This document shows, one piece after another, positions 47,742 to 64,000 of a stretch of DNA of 64,000 bases. Where the stretch lies: contig NZ_LR701459.1 of assembly GCF_902498825.1 (NCBI RefSeq), forward strand, positions 2,338,414 to 2,402,413, written 5' to 3'. A model generated the notes under the pieces. That model searched no databases and had not been told where the DNA came from. It saw nothing but the letters and a program-made list of their open reading frames with translations. Numbering within the stretch: the first letter of the stretch is position 1; each line of letters begins with the position of its first letter. The stretch comes from Rhizobium sp. EC-SD404 (lineage in GTDB: Bacteria > Pseudomonadota > Alphaproteobacteria > Rhizobiales > Rhizobiaceae). Both the position numbers and the translations under genes were made by a program.

Positions 47742-49832
47742 TTACGCGAACTTCGCCTGGATTTCCTGAGCGACGTTCGAAGGAACCGGCGCGTAGTGAT
47801 CGAACAGCATCGTGTACTGTGCGCGGCCCTGGCTCATGGAGCGCAGGTTGTCGACGTACTTGAACATGTTCGCGAGCGGCACATGCGCGTTGATGACGAT
47901 GGCAACGCCGCGCTGTTCCTGACCTTGGATCTGGCCACGACGCGAGTTCAGATCGCCGATCACGTCACCGACGTAATCTTCCGGCGTCACGACTTCGACC
48001 TTCATGATCGGCTCGAGCAGCTGGGCACCAGCCTTCTGCGCACCTTCGCGGAATGCACCGCGGGCTGCGATTTCGAAGGCGAGAACCGAGGAGTCGACGT
48101 CGTGGAAGGCGCCGTCGATGAGCGTTGCCTTTACCGAAAGCATCGGGAAACCGGCAAGCGGACCAGCCGACATGACGCTCTGGATGCCCTTCTGAACGCC
48201 CGGGATGTATTCCTTCGGAACGGCACCACCGACGATCTTGGATTCGAAGACGAAATCTTCCGAGTCCGGGTTCGGTTCGAACACCAGCTTGACGCGAGCA
48301 AACTGGCCCGTACCGCCCGACTGCTTCTTGTGCGTGTAATCGACTTCTGCGGTCTTCGTGATGGTTTCACGATAAGCGACCTGCGGAGCGCCGACGTTGG
48401 CTTCGACCTTGAACTCGCGCTTCATGCGGTCGACGATGATGTCGAGGTGAAGCTCGCCCATGCCGGCAATGATCGTCTGGCCGGACTCTTCGTCGGTCTT
48501 TACGCGGAAGGAAGGATCCTCGGCAGCCAGGCGGTTGAGCGCGAGGCCCATCTTTTCCTGGTCGGCCTTGGTCTTCGGCTCGATCGCGATCTGGATGACC
48601 GGATCCGGGAACTCCATGCGCTCCAGGACGACCGGAGCCAGCGGATCGCAAAGCGTGTCGCCGGTGGTCGTTTCCTTGAGGCCTGCGAGAGCGACGATGT
48701 CACCAGCATAGGCAACGTCGACGTCTTCACGCGAGTTGGAGTGCATCTGCAGCATGCGGCCGATGCGCTCGCGCTTTTCCTTGACCGTGTTCAAAAGCGA
48801 CGTGCCCTTCTCGAGCTTGCCCGAGTAGAGACGGCAGAAGGTCAGCGAACCGACGAACGGATCGTTCATGATCTTGAAGGCGAGCAGAGCGACCGGCTCG
48901 TCGTCCGAGGCCTTGCGCTTCGTAGCTTCATCCGTCTTGACGTCGATGCCCTTGATGGCAGGAATGTCGATCGGGGACGGAAGGAAGTCGACGACGGCGT
49001 CGAGCAGCGGCTGAACACCCTTGTTCTTGAAGGCCGAGCCACAGAACATCGGGAAGAACTTCACGTCGATCGTGCCACGACGGATCAGCGCACGGATCTT
49101 ATCGTTGTCGGGCATTTCGCCTTCGAGATAGGCTTCCATGGCAGCTTCGTCGATCTCGACGATCGTTTCGATCATCTTCTCGCGGAACTCTTCGGCACGC
49201 TCTTTGAGATCGTCCGGGATCTCGACGACGTCCCACTGGGCGCCGAGCGACTCGTCGCGCCATACCAGAGCGTTCATCTCGATCAGATCGACAACGCCCT
49301 TGAACTCGTTCTCGGCGCCGATAGGCAACTGAACGACGACCGGGATCGCGCCGAGACGCGACTTGACCATCTCAACCGAGCGGTAGAAGTCCGCGCCGAT
49401 CTTGTCCATCTTGTTGCAGAAGATCATCCGCGGGACTTCGTACTTGTCGGCCTGGCGCCAGACAGTCTCGGTCTGCGGCTCTACACCGGCGTTGGCGTCG
49501 AGCAGAGCGATCGCACCGTCAAGAACGCGAAGCGAACGCTCGACTTCGATCGTGAAGTCGACGTGACCGGGGGTGTCGATGATGTTGAAGCGACGTGCCT
49601 TGCCGTCACGGCCTTTCCAGAACGTGGTGGTGGCAGCAGACGTGATCGTGATGCCACGCTCCTGCTCCTGCTCCATCCAGTCCATGGTTGCAGCACCGTC
49701 GTGGACTTCGCCGATCTTATGCGAACGACCCGTGTAGTACAGGACGCGCTCAGTCGTCGTCGTCTTACCGGCGTCGATGTGCGCCATGATGCCGAAATTG
49801 CGGTAGTCTTCGATTGCGTATTCGCGGGCCAT
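47742..49832 (-). CDS. fusA: Elongation factor G
   Basis: 696-residue translocase GTPase. The G domain has AHIDAGKT (17-24), [19 protein letters not shown] and CNKMDK. Domain II and the C-terminal domains IV and V follow, including [16 protein letters not shown] and [13 protein letters not shown]. Domain V ends in [20 protein letters not shown]. Length is close to the bacterial norm. The start [14 protein letters not shown] is universal for the family. It is between rpsG (56 bp) and tuf (63 bp). No obvious substitution at known fusidic-acid sites was scored. Confidence 0.98.
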   Translation of the reverse strand: MAREYAIEDYRNFGIMAHIDAGKTTTTERVLYYTGRSHKIGEVHDGAATMDWMEQEQERGITITSAATTTFWKGRDGKARRFNIIDTPGHVDFTIEVERSLRVLDGAIALLDANAGVEPQTETVWRQADKYEVPRMIFCNKMDKIGADFYRSVEMVKSRLGAIPVVVQLPIGAENEFKGVVDLIEMNALVWRDESLGAQWDVVEIPDDLKERAEEFREKMIETIVEIDEAAMEAYLEGEMPDNDKIRALIRRGTIDVKFFPMFCGSAFKNKGVQPLLDAVVDFLPSPIDIPAIKGIDVKTDEATKRKASDDEPVALLAFKIMNDPFVGSLTFCRLYSGKLEKGTSLLNTVKEKRERIGRMLQMHSNSREDVDVAYAGDIVALAGLKETTTGDTLCDPLAPVVLERMEFPDPVIQIAIEPKTKADQEKMGLALNRLAAEDPSFRVKTDEESGQTIIAGMGELHLDIIVDRMKREFKVEANVGAPQVAYRETITKTAEVDYTHKKQSGGTGQFARVKLVFEPNPDSEDFVFESKIVGGAVPKEYIPGVQKGIQSVMSAGPLAGFPMLSVKATLIDGAFHDVDSSVLAFEIAARGAFREGAQKAGAQLLEPIMKVEVVTPEDYVGDVIGDLNSRRGQIQGQEQRGVAIVINAHVPLANMFKYVDNLRSMSQGRAQYTMLFDHYAPVPSNVAQEIQAKFA

Positions 49833-49888
49833 TTGGGCAGCCTTTCAATGCGAAGGCACCGCTTTCGCGGCGCCACTTCCGATTTCAG

Positions 49889-50359
49889 TTACCAGCGATA
49901 GTGCGAGAACGCGCGGTTGGCGTCAGCCATCTTGTGCGTGTCTTCGCGCTTCTTGACAGCGCTGCCACGACCGTTCGCCGCGTCCATGAGTTCGCCCGAA
50001 AGGCGCTCGACCATGGTCGTTTCGTTACGGTTGCGGGCAGCTGCAATCAGCCAGCGGATAGCCAGGGCCTGACGACGCTCAGGACGAACATCGACCGGAA
50101 CCTGGTAGGTAGCACCACCAACGCGGCGCGAACGGACTTCCACATGCGGCGCGACGTTGTCGAGTGCCTGATGGAAAATGCCGACTGGCTCCTGGCGGGT
50201 CTTCTGCTCGACCACGTCGAATGCGCCATAGACGATCGACTCGGCGGCAGACTTCTTGCCGTGGTACATGATGGCATTCATGAACTTCGTGATGACCAGA
50301 TCGCCGAACTTCGGATCCGGGTTGATTTCACGCTTCTCTGCCTTATGACGTCGCGACAT
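49889..50359 (-). CDS. rpsG: 30S ribosomal protein S7
   Basis: 156-residue primary head assembly protein contacting the E site and mRNA exit. It starts [20 protein letters not shown]. It contains [20 protein letters not shown] and the highly conserved [20 protein letters not shown]. In E. coli S7 represses the str operon by binding the rpsL-rpsG spacer; that spacer here is 68 bp. It is followed 56 bp later by fusA. Confidence 0.98.
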   Translation of the reverse strand: MSRRHKAEKREINPDPKFGDLVITKFMNAIMYHGKKSAAESIVYGAFDVVEQKTRQEPVGIFHQALDNVAPHVEVRSRRVGGATYQVPVDVRPERRQALAIRWLIAAARNRNETTMVERLSGELMDAANGRGSAVKKREDTHKMADANRAFSHYRW

Positions 50360-50427
50360 ATTTCTCGTCTCTCACTGATTGCACGTGACCCTGGCGATGA
50401 CTGCCTCGGGCCAGCGACAGAATGATC

Positions 50428-50799
50428 TTACTTCGGACGCTTCGCGCCATACTTCGAGCGGCGCTGCTTGCGGTTCTTGACGCCCTGCGTATCGAGAACG
50501 CCGCGAATGACGTGGTAGCGAACGCCTGGAAGGTCCTTCACGCGGCCGCCGCGGATCATGACCACGGAGTGCTCCTGAAGGTTGTGACCTTCGCCAGGAA
50601 TGTAGCCGATGACTTCAAAGCCATTGGTCAGGCGGATCTTGGCGACCTTACGAAGGGCCGAGTTCGGCTTCTTCGGGGTCGTGGTGTAGACGCGGGTGCA
50701 AACGCCGCGCTTCTGCGGGTTCTGCTCCAGAGCCGGAACTTTGTTGCGCTTAACGGGCGCCTGACGCGGCTTGCGGATCAGCTGGTTTACGGTAGGCAT
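50428..50799 (-). CDS. rpsL: 30S ribosomal protein S12
   Basis: 123-residue decoding-centre protein and the first gene of the str segment. The loop [14 protein letters not shown] retains both lysines (K43 and K44 counting Met), so it is the streptomycin-sensitive wild-type form. The second loop [13 protein letters not shown] holds the Asp that is methylthiolated by RimO in E. coli. A 556-bp spacer upstream separates it from the plus-strand small gene and contains its likely promoter. rpsG follows after 68 bp. Confidence 0.98.
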   Translation of the reverse strand: MPTVNQLIRKPRQAPVKRNKVPALEQNPQKRGVCTRVYTTTPKKPNSALRKVAKIRLTNGFEVIGYIPGEGHNLQEHSVVMIRGGRVKDLPGVRYHVIRGVLDTQGVKNRKQRRSKYGAKRPK

Positions 50800-51355
50800 T
50801 CAACCATCCCTTGAAAAATCTATCTCAAAGCCCGTTTCACGAGGCCCTCACGCCGCAGTATTCGAACATGCGCGAAACGAGCCGTCCCCGATTGCACGGT
50901 GGATGGCTCATCAAATGCAGAGGAAACGGTCGCCCGTCTCGTGCCAACAGCATTGTCGTCGTCTGCGGTATAAAGCCTTGTTTGAGGCGAATTCCAGGAC
51001 GCGTCGTCCCGAAGATGCCAGCCTCACATCGGCTTTGGTGGCCGGGTGATACTGGCATAAGCCCATTCCGTCAAGGCCTGGCCTTAAGATTTGTCCCTGC
51101 CCGCCACCCACCTGACGGGATGCCGATCGACAGCGTAACAATCTTGCCGGAGCGCGCGTTTCGAGCGCGTATTCTTGCGTCGTTCCAAAACAACGGTCGA
51201 ACGTCGAGCATGGAGCGCGTTGACCTTAGCGATTCCACGTCCCATGAAATCCGTCAACGACCGTCGCCAAGCAGGCGCTCTGACCAAAACGACTCGCATC
51301 AGGAATCACTTGGATGATCGACACCCCCGCCAATGAGAATGAACCGGAGACGCCG
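50800..51355. other. Spacer between rpsL and the plus-strand small gene, containing the str promoter region
   Basis: No gene is supported here; the ORFs present have no conserved look and no ribosome sites. The spacer is the divergent control region for rpsL (minus) and the small conserved gene (plus). One good promoter match for rpsL is listed separately at 51046-51074. On the plus strand TTGACC occurs near 51219, but no good -10 lies 17 bp downstream. The transcript from the rpsL promoter would carry a leader of about 240 bases, long enough for control by an S12 or S7-type structure that I could not identify. Confidence 0.5.
51046..51074 (-). promoter_or_regulatory. Candidate promoter of the str operon
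   Basis: On the minus strand TTGACG and TATCAC are separated by 17 bp, the rhizobial housekeeping spacing. It is 247 bp before the rpsL start. Confidence 0.45.
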
Positions 51356-51607
51356 ATGATCTTCATCATCGTCGGGCGCGCATGGCGTGACAAGGGTGGC
51401 GATCCCACCGAGCTGCATATCTTCCTGCAGGCTCCGGACGACGACAGTGCCGTGCGCGCGACACTCAACGCGCTGGCCGATGAAGGTTATGAAGAAGCCG
51501 ATCTCGACCAGATCGGGATCTTGCACGAGGCGCCGGACGAAGAGCCACATGCCTCCGCCTATCAGGGCGCACTCGAAGGCGAAGTGGCGATCGTCACGCT
51601 GAAATAA
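51356..51607 (+). CDS. Small conserved hypothetical protein
   Basis: 83-residue acidic protein from the ATG at 51356, chosen because GGAG lies 6 bases upstream. An earlier in-frame ATG (51314) would add 14 Pro/Glu-rich residues with no good ribosome site beyond AGGA at 51301. It opens with a hydrophobic strand (MIFIIVGRAWRDKGGDPTE) and ends HASAYQGALEGEVAIVTLK. The pattern of strands and the DDDSAVRATLNAL helix suggest one small alpha/beta domain. Homologs I recall are confined to rhizobia and relatives and have no assigned function. It is the only plus-strand gene inside the long minus-strand ribosomal block, and it ends at a strong terminator shared with rpoC. Confidence 0.78.
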   Translation: MIFIIVGRAWRDKGGDPTELHIFLQAPDDDSAVRATLNALADEGYEEADLDQIGILHEAPDEEPHASAYQGALEGEVAIVTLK

Positions 51608-51652
51608 CGCTGCGCCTGGCCGCCGGCCGTCAACGACACGTCTTTCAAATGA

Positions 51653-51684
51653 AAAAGCCGCCCCGGTTTCCCGGGGCGGCTTTT
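51653..51684. terminator. Bidirectional terminator between the small gene and rpoC
   Basis: AAAAGCCGCCCCGG and CCGGGGCGGCTTTT form a perfect 14-bp stem around TTTC. T-runs lie on the 3' side in both directions, so it ends the rplJL-rpoBC transcript on the minus strand. Confidence 0.93.
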
Positions 51685-51704
51685 GTCATTGATGTAAGCG
51701 CGGA

Positions 51705-55925
<4,221 letters not shown>

Positions 55926-56006
55926 GCCTGTCTCCTTTGCGGGGCCCTGCCCCGTCATATGCGGTCCGTCGAGGCCGTCGCCCCTTCTCCGCTTAGAAAA
56001 TCCTGG

Positions 56007-56073
56007 CCGGTAGAAGCTACCGGTTGAAACTGCGATGCACGCGCCGCGACCCTCAAAGGCGCTGCGCGTGCAT
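56007..56073 (-). other. Two stem-loops in the rpoB-rpoC spacer
   Basis: Outer arm ATGCACGCGC at 56035-56044 pairs exactly with GCGCGTGCAT at 56064-56073. A second short hairpin, CCGGTAG / CTACCGG, lies at 56007-56023. Both fall in the 208-bp rpoB-rpoC spacer, ahead of rpoC in transcription order. The larger one is a candidate RNase III or attenuation structure. Confidence 0.5.
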
Positions 56074-56133
56074 GCTCCCCACTATGCGAGGAACGAATGC
56101 GCCACCTTGAAGGCAGCGCATTCCGTTTGTTCT

Positions 56134-60276
<4,143 letters not shown>

Positions 60277-60441
60277 CGTCGCTCCTTGTCAAAAATCTTG
60301 CATCTGGGCCTGCATGTGACGGCATACCGCTGGCCAGTCGGCTCCGTCGGGCGCGCGCTCTCCATCCAGTCGAGAGCGAGGAACCCATTATCGAAAGACC
60401 GCTACGTCCGGTCTCCGGATAATCTGTTCCGAAAAACAGAT

Positions 60442-60467
60442 GGACCCGCGCCGAATGGCGCGGATCC
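60442..60467 (-). terminator. Attenuator-like hairpin between rplL and rpoB
   Basis: GGACCCGCGCC and GGCGCGGATCC pair over 11 positions with one mismatch around GAAT. On the minus strand the stem is followed by ATCTGTTTTT, so it can act as a weak terminator. It sits 18 bases after the rplL stop, where a partial terminator is expected to keep L7/L12 in excess over RpoB. Confidence 0.7.
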
Positions 60468-60485
60468 GTCAGACCACGAATGATC

Positions 60486-60860
60486 TTACTTGAGCTCGAC
60501 TTTCGCGCCTGCGTCTTCGAGCTTCTTCTTGATGTCCTCGGCTTCGCCCTTGGAAATTGCTTCCTTGACGGCCTTCGGTGCAGCTTCGACGAGGTCCTTG
60601 GCTTCTTTGAGGCCAAGACCCGTGATTGCACGGACTTCCTTGATGACGTTGATCTTGTTTGCGCCGGCTTCGGCCAGGATCACGTCGAATTCAGTCTTCT
60701 CTTCAGCGGCTTCAGCCGGTGCACCGCCGCCAGCAGCAGCAACAGCAACAGGAGCAGCAGCCGAAACGCCCCACTTTTCCTCGAGCATCTTGGAAAGCTC
60801 AGCAGCTTCCAGGACGGTGAGGTTGGAGAGGTCGTCAACGATCTTGGAGAGATCAGCCAT
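60486..60860 (-). CDS. rplL: 50S ribosomal protein L7/L12
   Basis: 124-residue stalk protein, present in several copies per ribosome, that recruits translation GTPases. The N-terminal dimerisation helix is [20 protein letters not shown]. An Ala/Gly/Pro-rich hinge ([18 protein letters not shown]) follows. The C-terminal globular domain contains [19 protein letters not shown]. The start at 60860 is preferred over 60866 because AAGGA is then 7 to 8 bases upstream. It is 56 bp after rplJ and 209 bp before rpoB. Confidence 0.98.
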   Translation of the reverse strand: MADLSKIVDDLSNLTVLEAAELSKMLEEKWGVSAAAPVAVAAAGGGAPAEAAEEKTEFDVILAEAGANKINVIKEVRAITGLGLKEAKDLVEAAPKAVKEAISKGEAEDIKKKLEDAGAKVELK

Positions 60861-60916
60861 TGTCATAGTCCTTTTATTCGGTTCGAACTTTAAGAGTTAA
60901 ACAGCGAAGTTCCGCC

Positions 60917-61435
60917 TTAAGCGGCTTCGTCCTTCTTGGCATAAGCGCCGAATACGCGTGCGAGCTGACCCGCAGGCGCGTTCACGACCTGAGCGATGCG
61001 CGTTGCCGGGGTCTGGATCATTCCAACCAGCTTTGCACGCAGCTCGTCGAGCGATGGGAGGGTCGCGAGCGACTTAACACCATCGGCATCGAGATTGGTC
61101 GAGCCCATCGCACCACCGAGAACAACGAGCTTGTCGTTACCCTTGGCGAAGTCGACGGCGACTTTCGGAGCGGCAATCGGATCATCGCTGTAGGCGATGA
61201 GCGTCTGGCCGGTGAAGAGATCTGCGATCCCTTCGGACTCCGTGCCCTGAAGAGCGATCTTGGCCAGGCGGTTCTTCGCGACCTTGACCGTTCCGCCGGC
61301 TGTGCGCATGCGCGACCGAAGGTCGTTCATTTGCGCAACCGTCAGACCGGAGTAGTGGGCCACAACAACCGAACCGGAAGCCTTGAAGACTTCGTTCAGC
61401 TCTGTGACGAATTCGCGTTTTTCCGCTCTATCCAC
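60917..61435 (-). CDS. rplJ: 50S ribosomal protein L10
   Basis: 172-residue stalk base that binds 23S rRNA and L7/L12 dimers and represses its own operon by binding the leader. The start is a GTG at 61435, with GGAG 7 bases upstream, giving the rhizobial-type N-terminus [17 protein letters not shown] (first residue read as Met). The C-terminal helix for L7/L12 is [15 protein letters not shown] ([17 protein letters not shown]). Longer in-frame readings upstream are leader sequence and not conserved. The 355-bp spacer after rplA is the L10 leader region. Confidence 0.96.
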   Translation of the reverse strand: MDRAEKREFVTELNEVFKASGSVVVAHYSGLTVAQMNDLRSRMRTAGGTVKVAKNRLAKIALQGTESEGIADLFTGQTLIAYSDDPIAAPKVAVDFAKGNDKLVVLGGAMGSTNLDADGVKSLATLPSLDELRAKLVGMIQTPATRIAQVVNAPAGQLARVFGAYAKKDEAA

Positions 61436-61790
61436 TGTCTTTCTCCAGCAGACCGTATTGGCATTCGCGCCAACCACAGTCGGTTTGCCTTTGCCGCAAG
61501 GGGACCGTTCAAATGAAAGATCTCCAAGCGACGCTTGAGGATCCTGCCCCCTTCCACTCGCCGGGATCGGCGGGCGCAAGGCAATCGAGGTTCGAACCGC
61601 AAGAAACGGCATAAAGCCGCCAAATCCGGGTCTTACCCGTCTCATGCAGGCCGTGTGGGATTAAGGTTGCCCACCTGCAATCTCGGACAGGAATGCCGGG
61701 AACCGAAATCCCCGGCAACTTCCGGCCCGAAGGCCGAAAATCGTGTCATGCCGCCTGCCCCTTGAGGCAGGCCGCGAAAATCTGCGCGCT
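61436..61790 (-). other. rplJ leader region (L10 autoregulation candidate)
   Basis: The 355-bp spacer between rplA and rplJ has no gene. Near its rplA end are two stem-loops. One pairs TGCCGGG at 61694-61700 with CCCGGCA at 61711-61717. The other has a CGGCC / GGCCG stem around the tetraloop UUCG on the transcript (61720-61739). Neither has a U-tract. L10 leaders in bacteria are long and structured and bind L10-(L7/L12), so this spacer is the natural place for such control. I cannot trace a kink-turn by eye. Confidence 0.55.
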
Positions 61791-62489
<699 letters not shown>

Positions 62490-62493
62490 GATC

Positions 62494-62922
62494 TTATTCC
62501 GTCACTTCCAGGCCCATGGAGCGGGCAGAGCCCTCGACCATGCGCATTGCGCCTTCGACGTCGGCAGCATTCAGGTCCTTCATCTTCGCTTCAGCGATGG
62601 TGCGGATCTGGTCGCGCGAAACCTTGCCGGCCGTTTCCTTGCCCGGAGTCTTCGAGCCGGACTTCAGCTTGGCTTCCTTCTTGAGGAAGTAGCTGACGGG
62701 CGGCTGCTTCATCTGGAAGTTGAACGACTTATCCTGGAAATAGGTGATGACGACCGGAATCGGCATACCCTTTTCCATTTCCTGCGTGGCGGCATTGAAC
62801 GCCTTACAGAATTCCATGATGTTGATGCCACGCTGACCAAGTGCCGGACCGATCGGCGGCGACGGATTTGCCGACCCTGCGGATACCTGCAACTTGAGCT
62901 GGCCTGCAACTTTCTTAGCCAT
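62494..62922 (-). CDS. rplK: 50S ribosomal protein L11
   Basis: 142-residue protein of the GTPase-associated centre and binding site for thiostrepton and RelA activation. It starts [20 protein letters not shown]. It contains [20 protein letters not shown], the conserved proline-rich switch. It leads into [20 protein letters not shown] near the C-terminus. It is 154 bp after nusG and 4 bp before rplA. Confidence 0.98.
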   Translation of the reverse strand: MAKKVAGQLKLQVSAGSANPSPPIGPALGQRGINIMEFCKAFNAATQEMEKGMPIPVVITYFQDKSFNFQMKQPPVSYFLKKEAKLKSGSKTPGKETAGKVSRDQIRTIAEAKMKDLNAADVEGAMRMVEGSARSMGLEVTE

Positions 62923-63076
62923 TACTCTCTGCCTTTTCCAATTATAGACCGGAAATCCGGCCTCAATGTGCCGGCGAACCGGCGGCTGCGGTTGCGTGGT
63001 GCGATCCGACCCCGGATTGGCTCATCCGGAAGATCTCCCACGCTGTTGACCAGCCCCCGAGGGACCGGCCCGACAA

Positions 63077-63607
63077 TCAGGTCTTTTCGACCTGGCTGTA
63101 TTCAAGCTCGACCGGCGTTGCGCGACCGAAGATCGATACTTCCACCTTCAGGCGCGAGCGCTCTTCGTCGACGTCCTGGACAATCCCGTTGAACGAGGCG
63201 AACGGCCCGTCCGATACGCGGATCTGCTCCCCGATCTCGAACGAAATGGACGGCTTCGGCCGCTCGACACCATCCTGAACCTGCGAAAGGATCCGCTCCG
63301 CTTCGGAGTCTGGGATCGGCACCGGCTTCGAATCGGAACCAAGGAACCCGGAGACCTTTGGCGTGTTCTTGATCAGGTGATAGGCTTCGTCGGTCAGATC
63401 AGCCCGGACGAGCACATAACCCGGAAAGAACTTGCGCTCGGCATCCACTTTGCGGCCGCGACGGACTTCGACGACCTTTTCGGTCGGAACGAGGATCTTT
63501 TCGAAGAGATGCGACAGGCCCTTCTGGCGCGCCTTCTCTTCGATCGACTCGGCGACCTTCTTCTCGAAATTCGAGTATGCGTGGACGATATACCAGCGCG
63601 CTGACAT
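63077..63607 (-). CDS. nusG: Transcription termination/antitermination protein NusG
   Basis: 176-residue elongation factor with an N-terminal NGN domain ([20 protein letters not shown]) that contacts the beta' clamp. The C-terminal KOW domain (about residues 125-176, including [20 protein letters not shown] and [20 protein letters not shown]) binds Rho or S10. It follows secE by 26 bp on the same strand in the usual secE-nusG order. The spacer to rplK is 154 bp. Confidence 0.98.
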   Translation of the reverse strand: MSARWYIVHAYSNFEKKVAESIEEKARQKGLSHLFEKILVPTEKVVEVRRGRKVDAERKFFPGYVLVRADLTDEAYHLIKNTPKVSGFLGSDSKPVPIPDSEAERILSQVQDGVERPKPSISFEIGEQIRVSDGPFASFNGIVQDVDEERSRLKVEVSIFGRATPVELEYSQVEKT

Positions 63608-63633
63608 TCAAATTCTCCCGAAGGCAGCTACAG

Positions 63634-63834
63634 TTAGGCGCCGATGTTCAGAATAAGCCCGATGATCCAGCCCAGCGCCTGATCGGCGGCGAAAAAGAAG
63701 ATCGAAGCCACAAACACCATGATGAGAACCATGATCGTCGAGATCAAAGTCTCGCGACGGCTCGGCCAGGTGACCTTGGCCGTCTCGGCGCGCACCTGCT
63801 GGATGAATGTGATCGGATTGGTTCTCGTAGCCAT
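63634..63834 (-). CDS. secE: Preprotein translocase subunit SecE
   Basis: 66-residue minimal form with one membrane helix, the short type usual in alphaproteobacteria. A cytoplasmic amphipathic helix (IQQVRAETAKVTWPSRRETL, with the conserved KVTWPSRRE) precedes the hydrophobic segment STIMVLIMVFVASIFFF. The C-terminus is WIIGLILNIGA. It complements SecY encoded 27 kb downstream in the same block. nusG follows after 26 bp. Confidence 0.96.
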   Translation of the reverse strand: MATRTNPITFIQQVRAETAKVTWPSRRETLISTIMVLIMVFVASIFFFAADQALGWIIGLILNIGA

Positions 63835-63903
63835 GAACTGCCCATACGATTACGGCACGCAAAGCGACAAGGCGGCTCCGCGCACCGTTGATCTAGAGGT
63901 TCT

Positions 63904-63932
63904 ACATAAAGACCGATTCCCAAATTCACAAG
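63904..63932 (-). promoter_or_regulatory. Candidate promoter of secE-nusG
   Basis: On the minus strand TTGTGA and TATGTA are separated by 17 bp, 70 bp before the secE ATG. The match is modest; tufB or tRNA-Trp read-through from beyond the window may also drive the genes. Confidence 0.3.
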
Positions 63933-64000
63933 AGGGAATCCGTCCGGCGCGTCAAAATAGCAAACCGGCCGGGCCGCCAGAGGCGCCGACCGACCAGCCA

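Noticed and set aside
50811-51317. Frame of 168 codons on the plus strand in the rpsL upstream spacer
   Set aside because: No ribosome site, low-complexity Arg/Pro/Ser translation, and it overlaps the str promoter region.
63835-64000. Possible tRNA-Trp before secE, as in many rhizobia
   Set aside because: No cloverleaf can be drawn in the remaining 166 bases. It would lie beyond the window.

Overview
The window is a stretch of high-GC alphaproteobacterial chromosome. Gene order and protein sequences point to the Rhizobiales (Hyphomicrobiales), probably Rhizobiaceae or a close relative. The evidence is the cobalamin-dependent ribonucleotide reductase nrdJ, the DUF971-moaA pair, glutathione-dependent formaldehyde dehydrogenase, alpha-type RpoB, RpoC and L10 sequences, and a merged str-S10-spc-alpha ribosomal cluster. 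There is no CRISPR array, no insertion sequence, no prophage and no rRNA gene. One tRNA, tRNA-Leu(UAA), is present.

Left part (1-31.7 kb) is mixed metabolic and accessory-function chromosome. It opens with the start of a biotin-dependent carboxylase alpha subunit (pccA-like, cut by the window edge) and an EamA permease. These are followed by an XRE regulator, adhC and gph, an L,D-transpeptidase, a class I fumarase, a diguanylate cyclase, and the DUF971-moaA pair. Next come an alpha/beta hydrolase overlapping an MFS permease tail to tail, tRNA-Leu, a TadG-like VWA protein, wrbA, a CinA-N protein beside gpt, and an AraC/SDR divergent pair. A phosphate module follows: a secreted phytase-like protein and a Pit phosphate permease are divergent, and each has an 18-bp PHO box. 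After a Nudix hydrolase comes nrdJ behind a pair of NrdR boxes 31 bp apart. A compositionally different orphan gene of unknown function (27717-28445) sits between hairpins downstream of nrdJ. The left part ends with an extended SDR, a zinc alcohol dehydrogenase and a membrane-anchored SNase-fold nuclease.

Right part (31.8-63.8 kb) is an almost unbroken minus-strand block of transcription and translation genes. In transcription order it reads secE-nusG-rplK-rplA-rplJ-rplL-rpoB-rpoC, then rpsL-rpsG-fusA-tuf, then rpsJ-rplC-rplD-rplW-rplB-rpsS-rplV-rpsC-rplP-rpmC-rpsQ-rplN-rplX-rplE-rpsN-rpsH-rplF-rplR-rpsE-rpmD-rplO-secY-adk, then rpsM-rpsK-rpoA-rplQ. Many genes overlap or abut, which suggests translational coupling. 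Several intergenic stem-loops (rplL/rpoB, rpoB/rpoC, rplO/secY, tuf/rpsJ, rplJ leader) may set transcript ratios. A strong terminator follows rplQ and another separates rpoC from a single plus-strand small conserved gene (51356-51607).

No multi-gene novel system was recognised. The items most worth a second look are the paired PHO boxes, where the box before pit sits too close to the start codon for ordinary activation; the orphan AT-richer gene after nrdJ; and the attenuator-like hairpins in the rpoBC region.
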